Virus record (IMG/VR): IMGVR_UViG_3300030520_000399
Coordinates: 1-25,420 of that record
Strand: one strand, 5' to 3'
Length of the DNA: 25,420 nucleotides
DNA from: a virus
Shown here in pieces: positions 1-6,924 of the stretch. Both the position numbers and the translations under genes were made by a program. The notes beneath the pieces were generated by a model. It ran no database searches and was not told where the DNA came from. It saw only the letters and a list, made by a program, of their open reading frames with translations. Positions within the stretch are counted from its first letter, which is position 1; every line of letters begins with the position of its first letter.

Positions 1-139
1 CGACTGGCTCGGCGCGCAGACTGGCGGTGCGCGGATCTCGTCGAACACGTGGGCGGAGCATCCCGAGCTTTGCGCCGTCGCGAACCTCCTTCGACAGCGC
101 GCGTGGCGCAAGCCGTCGAGCAAGCCGCGGTCGCAGTGA
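1..139 (+). CDS. 3' end of an unrecognised phage gene (partial)
   Basis: The frame starting at base 2 is open from the window edge to a TGA at 137-139. It encodes about 45 C-terminal residues, beginning DWLGAQTGG and ending KPRSQ. I prefer this frame to the two others because it reads as ordinary protein (ISSNTWAEHPELCAVANLLRQ) and because its stop overlaps the GTG start of the next gene in a GTGA junction, the style used throughout this genome. The position two genes upstream of the portal would suit a terminase subunit, but the visible residues carry no diagnostic motif, so no function is assigned. Confidence 0.5.
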   Translation, partial: DWLGAQTGGARISSNTWAEHPELCAVANLLRQRAWRKPSSKPRSQ

Positions 140-483
140 GCGACATCCCCGATCTCCGCGCGCGCCTCGCTGTCCTGCGCGAGTTGAACGTCGGCGTGTA
201 CAACGTCGAGCGCGCGCCGGACGGCACGATCCTCAAGGAGCACATCCAGCTCTTCGCGCCCGCCGTTCCGGTTCCGCAGCGCTCGCCGAAGGAGATCGAC
301 GACGCGGAGCGCGCGGCCGCTGCTCGAATGGAAGAGTGGGAAGCGCGCGTGACGCGTGGCGCCTCGGGCGGCCTGCGCGAGACCAAGAATGCGCCGTCGT
401 CCACTGCGGGCGGTGGCAGCGTGAATCCAGCGCTCAACGACGCCATCCGGCGCGAGCGAAAGAGCCAACAGGGGGCGCCGTGA
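136..483 (+). CDS. small phage protein of unknown function upstream of portal
   Basis: This encodes 115 residues. The frame is open upstream to the window edge, but the part before base 136 reads as arginine-rich shadow. I therefore choose the GTG at 136, which overlaps the upstream stop (GTGA). The N-terminal half (DIPDLRARLAVLRELNVGVYN, then LKEHIQLFAP) looks folded. A charged helix follows (about residues 50-75, EIDDAERAAAARMEEWEARV), then a Gly/Ser-rich and polar tail. Its position just before the portal suggests a role in packaging or head assembly, but I do not recognise the family. The stop at 481-483 is preceded by AGGGGG and followed by C, so the protein may be extended by frameshifting (see the site at 470-484). 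Confidence 0.65.
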   Translation: MSDIPDLRARLAVLRELNVGVYNVERAPDGTILKEHIQLFAPAVPVPQRSPKEIDDAERAAAARMEEWEARVTRGASGGLRETKNAPSSTAGGGSVNPALNDAIRRERKSQQGAP

Positions 484-484
484 C
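470..484 (+). promoter_or_regulatory. candidate +1 frameshift site or ribosome binding site
   Basis: The bases read AGGGGG (470-475), CGCCG, TGA (481-483), C. This resembles the layout of the bacterial prfB +1 frameshift site: an SD-like AGGGGG a few bases before a sense codon, then UGA C. A +1 shift at the TGA would join the upstream 115-residue frame to the frame that runs to 682. The alternative is that AGGGGG is simply the Shine-Dalgarno of a GTG at 480, which opens a 24-codon frame ending at 554. The slippage codon CCG re-pairs poorly as CGT, which weakens the frameshift reading. Confidence 0.35.
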
Positions 485-550
485 TTCTCACGCGCGCTCG
501 ACGACGCGACTTCTCGCCGCGCAACTGCGCACTGGACGTCGGATCATGCG

Positions 551-682
551 TTGAGCGGCGTTCGGGCACGGATTGCGCGGCAGCGGAAGCTGCGCCCCAA
601 GGCTTGGGGCGACGCTTTTCCTATGTCTTCCATCCTGAAGGATCTCTATCCGTCGCAACTGAAGGCGTTGGCCGATGGCTAA
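551..682 (+). CDS. short frame before portal, possibly the 3' part of the preceding gene
   Basis: The frame ending in TAA at 680-682 reads as normal protein from about base 482 (DDATSRRATAHWTSDHALSG, then KAWGDAFPM and LKDLYPSQLKALADG). It has no ATG, GTG or TTG between its opening at 425 and a TTG at 551. I give the TTG as the formal start, for 43 residues. The convincing part lies upstream of that TTG, so it is likelier that this is the C-terminal extension of the 136-483 product, reached by +1 frameshift or split by a mutation or assembly error. The stop overlaps the portal start by eight bases (ATGGCTAA). Function unknown. Confidence 0.4.
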   Translation: MSGVRARIARQRKLRPKAWGDAFPMSSILKDLYPSQLKALADG

Positions 683-2654
683 GCGCCGCAACGTCCCAAC
701 GCAGTACCACCCCGAGACCGACGTCGACGGCAAGCTGCTCGAGCCCGACGCGAACAACGACGACCAGCGTTGGTGGAAGGCGTCGAAAGAGAACATCCAC
801 GATCGCGTGATGACGCGCGTGCGGTTCCTACGCCAACGCCAGCGCGCGCGGCGCGAGATGTACCGCTTCTACGCGGAGCTATACGGCACTCAGGAGCTCT
901 TCGGACTCGGCCTGACAAACTACGACCCCGCGCACGTCGGATTCATCGCCCCATCGCTCCCGTACAACGTCGTGCGGCGCGGCGTGAACACGCTCCTCGC
1001 GAAGATCACCAAGCACAAGCCGCTCCCAATGGTCCTCTCCGAGAGGGGGGACTACTCGCAGTGGCGCCGGGCGCGCGGCCTCGCGAACTTCCTCGCCGGC
1101 GCGTTCTCCCCGAGTGCGCTCGACGTCTTTCCCGTCATGCGCACGATCGCGCGCGACGCGCTGGTGTTCGGCACCGGCATTCTGCGCGTGCATCACAACG
1201 AGGGGGATCAGCAGCCGAGACTCGATCGCATCCTGCCCTGGGAGATCCTCGTCGACGTCGCCGACGCGCGCTACGGCAAGCCCAAGCAGATCTTCTTCAT
1301 CCGTTGGATGGACAAGACGGAACTGAAGGAGCGCTACCCGCAGTTTCGCGTGCAGATCGACAAGTGCCAGTCGTCGTCGGGGCTCATCGACGACATGCCC
1401 GATTACACGTCGCAGGCCGACATGATCATGGTGACGGAGGCGTATCGCCTACCAGTCGCCGACGGGAAGCGCCGCATCGATGGCCGCTGGGCGATCTGCA
1501 TCGATTCCGTCTGCCTCGAAGAAGGTCCGTACACCAAAAAGCACTTCGGCATCGCGATCTGCAAGTACGCGGACCCCGTCATCGGCCTCTGGGGTGACGG
1601 CCTCGCTGCCGAGATGGCGGGCTTTCAATACGAGGTCAACTACGTCACTGAGACGTTGCGCATGGCGCACCGTGTGGCGGGGACGGGGATCTGGATGGTG
1701 CCGGACGGCGGAGACGTGCCCGACGCGCACTTCGAGAACGGCATCGGGCTGTTGCTAAAGTACAAGCCGCCCTTCAAGCCCGAGTACCAGAATCCGACGC
1801 CTGCCGATCCGCAGACCTACCAATACCAACAGCAGTGCGCGACCGGTGCACTCGAATGGTCCGGGATCTCTACGATGAGCGCGAACGCGACGAAGCCAGC
1901 CGGCATCACCGCAGCCCGCGCGCTCCAAACGCTCGACGATATGGAGGCCGACAATCAGGCCGTCTTCGAGGACAACTACGAGGCCCTCGCGCTCTCGATC
2001 GCAGACCTCCTCATCGAGGAGTACAAAGAGCTCGCCGCCGAGAACGACAACGGCGATGGCCTCGCGATGATGGTCCCCGAGCGGCGCTCGCTGCTCAAGG
2101 TGAACTGGAAAGACGTGGACATGAAGCGTGACGCGATCGTCATGCAGGTGTGGCCCACGAACCTTCTCGGGCGGACGCCCGCCGCGCGGTTGCAGATGGT
2201 CAACGACCTATTCAACGGCGGCATCATCGACCGCGCGCTCTACCTGAAGCTCCTCGACGCGCCGGACATCGACGCTGAGACGGACCTCGCCAGCGCGCTC
2301 CAGGAGGTCGCCGACGCGCAGATCGAAGCGATCCTCGACATCAACCCGTCGTGGGCGCCGCGATCGATGGATCGCGCGTACGCCAAGAGCCGTCCGGACA
2401 CGTACCAGGACTTGGTGTACGCGATGCATCGCGCGCAGCAGCACATCTGCTTCGGCAAGCTCCGCGGCGTGCCGGACAACCTGATCGATCTGTTGCGCCG
2501 CTACATCACCGACGCGAAGTCGGAGCTCGACAAGGCGACGCCGCCGGTCCCCGCGACCCCGCAGGCGCCGCAGCTCGCGCCCGCGCCGATCGCGCCGCCG
2601 GGGATGGCTCCCGCCGCCCCCGCGCCCCTTCAGGCCCCCGGATCCGCCGCGTGA
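675..2654 (+). CDS. portal protein (head-tail connector)
   Basis: This encodes 659 residues, in the usual size range for portal proteins of short-tailed phages. By family knowledge the portal is the dodecameric ring at one capsid vertex through which DNA is packaged and ejected. The call rests on the size, the position just upstream of scaffold and capsid genes, and portal-like character: a basic N-terminal helix (RVMTRVRFLRQRQRARREMYRFY, about residues 46-68), an acidic central region, a segment with STMSANATKPAGITAARAL (about 396-415) followed by a long helix like the portal stem/wing helices, and a Pro/Ala-rich disordered tail (about 620-659). The ATG at 675 lies inside the stop of the upstream frame, with AAGG about 10 bases before it. 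Close alternatives within phage head proteins are unlikely. Confidence 0.78.
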   Translation: MAKRRNVPTQYHPETDVDGKLLEPDANNDDQRWWKASKENIHDRVMTRVRFLRQRQRARREMYRFYAELYGTQELFGLGLTNYDPAHVGFIAPSLPYNVVRRGVNTLLAKITKHKPLPMVLSERGDYSQWRRARGLANFLAGAFSPSALDVFPVMRTIARDALVFGTGILRVHHNEGDQQPRLDRILPWEILVDVADARYGKPKQIFFIRWMDKTELKERYPQFRVQIDKCQSSSGLIDDMPDYTSQADMIMVTEAYRLPVADGKRRIDGRWAICIDSVCLEEGPYTKKHFGIAICKYADPVIGLWGDGLAAEMAGFQYEVNYVTETLRMAHRVAGTGIWMVPDGGDVPDAHFENGIGLLLKYKPPFKPEYQNPTPADPQTYQYQQQCATGALEWSGISTMSANATKPAGITAARALQTLDDMEADNQAVFEDNYEALALSIADLLIEEYKELAAENDNGDGLAMMVPERRSLLKVNWKDVDMKRDAIVMQVWPTNLLGRTPAARLQMVNDLFNGGIIDRALYLKLLDAPDIDAETDLASALQEVADAQIEAILDINPSWAPRSMDRAYAKSRPDTYQDLVYAMHRAQQHICFGKLRGVPDNLIDLLRRYITDAKSELDKATPPVPATPQAPQLAPAPIAPPGMAPAAPAPLQAPGSAA

Positions 2655-2788
2655 TGCGCGCGCCCGGCATCCACAGGAACGCCCCCCGCGGCTGCGTGAA
2701 CTGCCACGAGATCCTTGGCGCACGCCCGACTGGCGCTCCCTCGGCTACGCCGCGCCTTCTGATGACGACCCTCGGGAGGCGACGATGA
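2654..2788 (+). CDS. 44-residue protein with CxxC motif
   Basis: A tiny gene whose ATG (2654) overlaps the portal TGA and whose TGA overlaps the next ATG (ATGA at 2785-2788). It begins MRAPGIHRNAPRGCVNCHE and contains one CxxC pair, which could hold a metal only together with other ligands or as a dimer. The rest is Pro/Arg/Thr-rich. No strong Shine-Dalgarno is seen, so translation would depend on coupling to the portal. It shares the N-terminal word RAPGI, and 17 identical bases, with the gene starting at 2934. Coding status rests mainly on the double overlap. Confidence 0.45.
   Translation: MRAPGIHRNAPRGCVNCHEILGARPTGAPSATPRLLMTTLGRRR
2655..2671 (+). repeat. 17-bp direct repeat, copy 1
   Basis: Identical to 2941-2957. 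In both places the bases are read in the same frame and give RAPGI at the N-terminus of a tiny gene. Confidence 0.7.
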
Positions 2789-2937
2789 AGTACGCCGTCC
2801 ACCTCAAGAAGAAGCACCTCGCGGAGCTGAAGGCGCAGGTCCCGAACCTGTCCGAGCGCGAGATCTTCGAGCTCGCGCTCGTCATCGGCCTCAACGCCCT
2901 CACGGCGACGGGCCGCGGAAAGGCACCGAAAGCATGA
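2785..2937 (+). CDS. 50-residue helical protein of unknown function
   Basis: It begins MKYAVHLKKKHLAELKAQ and continues with a second helix (LSEREIFELALVIGLNAL, about residues 22-39). A good Shine-Dalgarno (GGGAGG at 2775-2780) precedes the ATG, and both ends overlap neighbours as ATGA. The strand-helix-helix look recalls small ribbon-helix-helix or phage accessory proteins, but this is only a resemblance. It lies between the portal and the scaffold, in the head operon, and would be produced at the same time as them. Confidence 0.65.
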   Translation: MKYAVHLKKKHLAELKAQVPNLSEREIFELALVIGLNALTATGRGKAPKA

Positions 2938-3050
2938 GCCTGCGCGCGCCCGGCATCGTTCGAACATCGTGGATGGCTCGCGCCAGTGCGGGCATCGTCG
3001 TCGGTTGGCTGATCGGCGTCACACACATGCTTCCCAAGCACCTCTCCTGA
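2934..3050 (+). CDS. 38-residue putative membrane peptide
   Basis: Starts at the ATGA overlapping the previous stop. The sequence has one hydrophobic stretch (ASAGIVVGWLIGVTHML, about residues 17-33) after a short basic N-terminus (MSLRAPGIVRTSW), so a single membrane-spanning peptide is possible. The base-identical segment shared with the start of the 44-residue gene suggests that part of this little cluster arose by duplication. No function can be given. The ten bases that follow carry the Shine-Dalgarno of the scaffold gene. Confidence 0.45.
   Translation: MSLRAPGIVRTSWMARASAGIVVGWLIGVTHMLPKHLS
2941..2957 (+). repeat. 17-bp direct repeat, copy 2
   Basis: Second copy of the 17-base segment at 2655-2671, near the start of the 38-residue membrane peptide gene. 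Confidence 0.7.
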
Positions 3051-3060
3051 AGGACCACGC

Positions 3061-4287
3061 ATGACGCAACTTGCCGACGCCCCCGCCGCTCCCGCCGCCA
3101 CTGCACCCGCTGCGGCGCCGCCCCCTCCCGCCGCTCCGACCGCGGGCGCCGCGGGCAAAGAGATCCCCGCCGAAGCCTCCCATCAGGACCGCGTCGCGAC
3201 GCTCCATGCGGCGCTCGCCGAAGAGGACAACAAGGGTCCGAAGGTCGGCGACGAGCCGGCCAAGACGGAGCCGGAAGCGAAGGCAGACGAAGCCAAGGTC
3301 GAAGCCTCGCCGAAGCTCGACAAGGACGGCAAGCCCGTCGTCGAGAAGCCGGAGGAGACCAAAGACCCGAAGCTCGCGGCGAAGTTTGCGGCCATCGCCA
3401 GCGAGCGAAAGGACGTCGTCGAGCGCCGTGCGCAGCTCGAATCGGCGACGCGGGCGCACGTGGCCCGCGAGCAGGAGTTCACTGCGCAGAAAGCGCAGTT
3501 TGCGCAGCAGCAATCGGCGCGCGAGCAGGAGTTCGCCGCACGCGAAGCCCGCATCCGGGCCGCCGAGGAGAGCGACCACAAGCTGATGAGCGATTCGCCG
3601 GAGAAGATCTTTCAGCGCCTCATCGCGCTCGGGGTCGACTCCGACGAGAAGCTCGCCGCGCTCGGGAAGCGCGAATGGGGCGCACACCGTGCACGTGCCG
3701 AGGCGGAGAAGTCGAAAGCCGACGCTGCGAAGCCGAAGGAGCCCGACGATCCCAAGGCCAAGCCCCTCACGATCGCCGAATGGGAGAAGCTACAGGCGGA
3801 GGCCGCAAAGAAGTCGCTAGTCGATACCCAGGTGAAGGCCGAAGCCGAGGACTTCGAAAAAGGTTTCGACGAGACGAAGCACGAGGCTGCGTCGACGATC
3901 TTCACCCGAGAGGATCGATATCAGCAGGCGCTCAAGATCACCCAAGGGTGGAAGGCCAACGGTAAGGCAGGACCCTACAGCGCGGATGATATTCGCGAGG
4001 CTGTCAATACCCTTGCTGAGTTAGACCCGAGATGGCATAAGGTACAAAAGCGCGGCCCCCTAGCGTCGGCCGCATCGACGAAAGCCCCCACCGGTTCGCC
4101 GGACAACAAAGCTGCCGACTCTGCCGCCCCCCAAAGTCCTCGGGGCAACAAAACGCTGAGCAACGATGCCGTGAGCGAATCTTCGCCGGCCGTGACGGAT
4201 GACAAGAAGCCGCAGACCCTCAACGGGGCCGGCTCTTCGTACAAGTCCGAGCGACAGAAGCGTCTCGCGAACATGATGCGCAGCTAG
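3061..4287 (+). CDS. capsid scaffolding-like protein
   Basis: This encodes 408 residues and lies immediately upstream of the major capsid protein, the normal scaffold position. It starts with a Pro/Ala-rich disordered segment (about 1-45), then a long highly charged Lys/Glu/Ala-rich region with strong coiled-coil character (about 110-180, with REQEFTAQKAQFAQQ and REQEFAAREARIRAAEE). A mixed section about 185-340 follows and the tail is polar (about 340-408). No transmembrane or enzymatic motif is seen. By family knowledge, scaffolds of this kind direct procapsid assembly and then leave or are degraded. AAGGA at 3050-3054 gives a suitable ribosome site for the ATG at 3061. The role comes from composition and synteny rather than from a motif. 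Confidence 0.65.
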   Translation: MTQLADAPAAPAATAPAAAPPPPAAPTAGAAGKEIPAEASHQDRVATLHAALAEEDNKGPKVGDEPAKTEPEAKADEAKVEASPKLDKDGKPVVEKPEETKDPKLAAKFAAIASERKDVVERRAQLESATRAHVAREQEFTAQKAQFAQQQSAREQEFAAREARIRAAEESDHKLMSDSPEKIFQRLIALGVDSDEKLAALGKREWGAHRARAEAEKSKADAAKPKEPDDPKAKPLTIAEWEKLQAEAAKKSLVDTQVKAEAEDFEKGFDETKHEAASTIFTREDRYQQALKITQGWKANGKAGPYSADDIREAVNTLAELDPRWHKVQKRGPLASAASTKAPTGSPDNKAADSAAPQSPRGNKTLSNDAVSESSPAVTDDKKPQTLNGAGSSYKSERQKRLANMMRS

Positions 4288-4290
4288 CCC

Positions 4291-4328
4291 GCGCGCGACA
4301 ACCCACGCTGAGGACAGCGTTCGCGCGC
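4291..4328 (+). promoter_or_regulatory. strong bulged hairpin before the capsid gene
   Basis: GCGCGCGA (4291-4298) pairs with TCGCGCGC (4321-4328), and inside it ACGCTG (4305-4310) pairs with CAGCGT (4315-4320) around an AGGA loop. The result is 14 base pairs with one 6-base bulge (4299-4304). No T run follows, so it is not a standard terminator. It sits in the 55-base gap before the capsid ATG and could act in mRNA processing, stability or translation control. The AGGA loop may present or hide an SD-like sequence. Confidence 0.6.
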
Positions 4329-4342
4329 CACGGGGCACCGCG

Positions 4343-5635
4343 ATGGCAGCAGCTAACTCGACGACGTACTCGGCCCTCCTAAAGGAGATCTGGCCGCAAA
4401 ACGACATCATCAACGAGCTCTACGACACGAACCAGTCGTTCTATGGGCTCTGCCCGAAGGACACGAGCTTCTACGAGATCGTTCGGCACATCGCGGTGGG
4501 CTACGGCTACACCGGCGGCGCGTCGGCGACCTTCAGCAACGCGAAGGCGAACAAGCAGCCGACGGTCGAGTCTCAGTTCAAGATCTCGCCGGTCCAATAC
4601 TACTCTCTGTTCTCGATCCAGCGGCAGCTCCTGCGCCGCGCGCAGCAGAAGAAGGCCGCGATCGTTCCGGCGCTCGAGCGCCAGTCGAAGATGGCGATCG
4701 AGGTCTGGAAGCGCCGGATGGGGATCTACCTGTTCAACACGAACGTGGGGTCCATCGGTCAGATCCTGACCGCTCCCGGCGGGAGCGCGACGGTCCAGGG
4801 CGGCACGACGCAGGTGCTCACGAGTTCGCAGATCCAGCTGACCGCCAGCTCGGACATGCGACACTTCAACAAAAACGTGACGGTCGACTTCTCGGTCGAC
4901 AACACGGGCGTGGCCGGCGTCGGCTTCATGGTCTCGCCGCTCATCGTCACGAACCTGGACCGCGACAACGCGATCCTCACGTTCAACCAGCCGATCGCGA
5001 GCGCATGCCCGTCGATCCCCGGCACGGTCAACACGTACGTCTACTATTCGGGCGACTACAACTCGATCATCTCGGGCGTCGCGCAGTGGATTCCGACGAC
5101 CGCGCCGACCTCGACGCTGTTCTTCGGCCTGGATCGCACGCAGGACATTCAGCTGCTCAGCGGATGGCGCATCAGCTGCAAGAACAAGTCGATGCGCGCG
5201 GCGGGGATGACGACCGCCAAGGTGCTGCACGAGATCGGCGGAAAGCCGACGAACTGGTTCCTGTCTCCCAACGACTTCCTCAACCTCCAGATCGAGCTCG
5301 AGAGCGCCGGCGCACTCAAGTCCGTGAAGGAGCCTGGCGCGCCGATGAACGGCCGCAACTTCGGCGAACCCTACGAGGGGATCGCGCTGATGGGGCCGGG
5401 GGGGCAGATCAAGTGCTTCTTCGACATCAATGTGCCGGACAACTACGGCTGGATGACGTCCCTCGACATGTGGACCTACGCCACGATGGGAGACGCGCCG
5501 TACTTCGATCAGGAGGACGGCAACGAGATCCTTCGCGAGACGGACGCCGATGCGTTCGAAGGTCGGATCGTGGGCGACCCGCAACTCTATACCGAGGCGC
5601 CGGCATTCTCTGCCGTGTCGCTCCTCGCGGCCTGA
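4343..5635 (+). CDS. major capsid protein
   Basis: This encodes 430 residues, a normal size for a major capsid protein, directly after the scaffold-like gene. The N-terminal part (LLKEIWPQNDIINELYD, about residues 11-27) resembles the N-arm and first helix region of HK97-fold capsid proteins. A long basic helix follows (RRAQQKKAAIVPALERQSKMAIEVWKRRMG, about 98-127), like the spine helix. The middle (about 140-270) is beta-rich and could be an inserted domain. The C-terminal part has the pattern of the A-domain (GGKPTNWFLSPNDFLNLQIEL, later YEGIALMGPGGQIKCFFDINVP). The ribosome site is weak (GGGGC about 10 bases upstream), which makes the preceding hairpin of interest. Fold assignment is by pattern only. 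Confidence 0.8.
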   Translation: MAAANSTTYSALLKEIWPQNDIINELYDTNQSFYGLCPKDTSFYEIVRHIAVGYGYTGGASATFSNAKANKQPTVESQFKISPVQYYSLFSIQRQLLRRAQQKKAAIVPALERQSKMAIEVWKRRMGIYLFNTNVGSIGQILTAPGGSATVQGGTTQVLTSSQIQLTASSDMRHFNKNVTVDFSVDNTGVAGVGFMVSPLIVTNLDRDNAILTFNQPIASACPSIPGTVNTYVYYSGDYNSIISGVAQWIPTTAPTSTLFFGLDRTQDIQLLSGWRISCKNKSMRAAGMTTAKVLHEIGGKPTNWFLSPNDFLNLQIELESAGALKSVKEPGAPMNGRNFGEPYEGIALMGPGGQIKCFFDINVPDNYGWMTSLDMWTYATMGDAPYFDQEDGNEILRETDADAFEGRIVGDPQLYTEAPAFSAVSLLAA

Positions 5636-5647
5636 AAGGAGCCCAGC

Positions 5648-6118
5648 ATGTCGGATTTTTCCGTTTACCGAAAGCTCGAGACTGCACGCATCTCGTCGAG
5701 CGGTGACATCGTCAACCCGTCGCAGCCGATCTCCCAATCGCACCAGCGCACGGACCGATTCTCCTTCTCGACGACCACCGCGAACGTCGCGGAAAGCCCC
5801 TTCCTCACGGTGCCCTATCCGGCCGTGCTGAAGACGGCCAACCTCGTCGCCACCGCGAATACGACCGCCAACGCGGCGCAGGGCACGATCGTCAACGTCT
5901 ACAAGCGCACGGGCAATGGCGCCGCGGTGCTGATGGCGACGGCGAACACCGCAAATACCGCGGTGACGGCGTTCGTACCCGTCCCGCTCGTGCTCGTTGC
6001 CAACGCCGCGAACACCCAGTTCGCAGCGGGCGACGAGTGCACGGTCTCGACGACCGTCATCGGCACCGGCGGTAGCACGGTCGCCAGCTGCGACATCCTC
6101 TTCGAGGACATCGCCTGA
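5648..6118 (+). CDS. small beta-rich head protein (decoration-like)
   Basis: This encodes 156 residues with a strong ribosome site (AAAGGAG) between the capsid stop and the ATG. The sequence is rich in Thr, Ala, Asn and Val with alternating patterns (FSFSTTTANVAESPFLTVPY, ANTANTAVTAFVPVPLVLVANA), as expected of a beta-sandwich. No signal peptide or membrane segment is seen. Its position directly after the capsid gene is where head decoration or stabilising proteins are commonly encoded, and I infer that role. It could equally be another minor structural protein. Confidence 0.6.
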   Translation: MSDFSVYRKLETARISSSGDIVNPSQPISQSHQRTDRFSFSTTTANVAESPFLTVPYPAVLKTANLVATANTTANAAQGTIVNVYKRTGNGAAVLMATANTANTAVTAFVPVPLVLVANAANTQFAAGDECTVSTTVIGTGGSTVASCDILFEDIA

Positions 6119-6600
6119 TGAGCAGCGGTAACCGGCTACTCGGCAACGACATCGAGGGCGTGAACGGCGGCGGCCAGGAGCGCTATCGCTTCCAGTTCGT
6201 TCCCAACGGGACGAGCTCGCCCGCCGTTTATACATCCTACACTCCCACCTCCAGCGGGCCTACCTACCAGACGCCCTCGAAGGGTACGGGGATCTCGAGC
6301 ATCACGCGGCTGGGCGTCGGCCTCATCGGCGTCCAGCTCGCGGATACATCACCGGGCGTATTGCTCGGGTTCTGGGCCTGCGCCGTCACCGGCTCGGCCC
6401 TCACCGGGACACCTCCGAACCAAACGATCACGCCGGGCAATCTGGCGGGATATGAGTTCGCGATCGTGTCCAACGTCGCCGGTCTCGTCGTCATCGGCAT
6501 GTATGCCGCGGGCGGCACGACGCTCACCGACCCGGCGAACGACGGATCAGCGGTCACCTGCGAGATGGTGTTCTCGAAGGATCCCACCAACGCCTACTGA
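6118..6600 (+). CDS. small beta-rich structural protein
   Basis: This encodes 160 residues. Its ATG overlaps the upstream stop (TGATG), so translation is likely coupled. The N-terminal part is polar (MSSGNRLLGNDIEGVNGGGQERYRF), followed by Gly/Thr/Ser-rich segments and hydrophobic strands (GYEFAIVSNVAGLVVIGMY, about residues 118-136). The sequence is compatible with an exposed beta-structured virion protein and is of similar size to its upstream neighbour, so the two may function together on the head. I do not recognise the family. Confidence 0.6.
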   Translation: MSSGNRLLGNDIEGVNGGGQERYRFQFVPNGTSSPAVYTSYTPTSSGPTYQTPSKGTGISSITRLGVGLIGVQLADTSPGVLLGFWACAVTGSALTGTPPNQTITPGNLAGYEFAIVSNVAGLVVIGMYAAGGTTLTDPANDGSAVTCEMVFSKDPTNAY

Positions 6601-6615
6601 GAAGGAGCCGATGCC

Positions 6616-6846
6616 ATGAGCAAGAAAGGCGAAGGACTCCTCATCGCAGCAGGCATCCCGGTGCCCAAGCGATCAGAGTCGGAAGACGATGACCCGATGA
6701 AATCGGAGGACGACGCGCCCTCCGATGATGTCGATCTCAGCGAAGGCGAAAAGACCGCCGCCGAGGATGCGATGGTCGCCCTCAAAGACGAGGACTCAGA
6801 AGCCTTCGGCAAGGCGCTCAAGCGCTTCTTGCAGATGGGTAGCTGA
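6616..6846 (+). CDS. small acidic head-module protein
   Basis: This encodes 76 residues and is strongly acidic. It begins MSKKGEGLLIAAGIPVPKR, then an Asp/Glu/Ser run (about residues 20-45) and a terminal helix (AAEDAMVALKDEDSEAFGKALKRFLQM). The ribosome site is AAGGAG at 6602-6607. Many phages carry a small acidic protein of this layout (short hydrophobic start, acidic linker, amphipathic C-terminal helix) in the head module. The exact role is not known to me. It is the last gene before the hairpin at 6858-6898. Confidence 0.65.
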   Translation: MSKKGEGLLIAAGIPVPKRSESEDDDPMKSEDDAPSDDVDLSEGEKTAAEDAMVALKDEDSEAFGKALKRFLQMGS

Positions 6847-6857
6847 GGCGAATCCGC

Positions 6858-6898
6858 AGAGAGGCCCCGCGCCAGCACGCGGCGGGGCCGCTCTCTTT
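6858..6898 (+). terminator. probable intrinsic terminator between head and tail modules
   Basis: GGCCCCGC (6863-6870) pairs perfectly with GCGGGGCC (6882-6889) around an 11-base loop. The stem extends outward through AGA/TCT with a small bulge and is followed by CTCTTTCC. It starts 12 bases after the acidic protein stop and lies in the longest gap (78 bases) of the + strand operon. The T run is short, so termination may be partial. Confidence 0.6.
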
Positions 6899-6924
6899 CC
6901 ACGTGACGGAGGCAGGGCGATCGA

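Noticed and set aside
27-554. 175-codon + frame at the window start
   Set aside because: Very Arg-rich and overlapping two better frames; only its last 24 codons (from a GTG at 480) have a ribosome site, noted as an alternative to frameshifting.
2785-2937. Ribbon-helix-helix repressor
   Set aside because: The short strand-helix-helix look is suggestive, but no conserved turn or DNA-contact pattern can be defended in 50 residues.
4379-6235. 618-codon minus-strand frame across capsid and following genes
   Set aside because: Arg/Asp/Val-rich shadow of three well supported + strand genes; no motif, no ribosome site of note.
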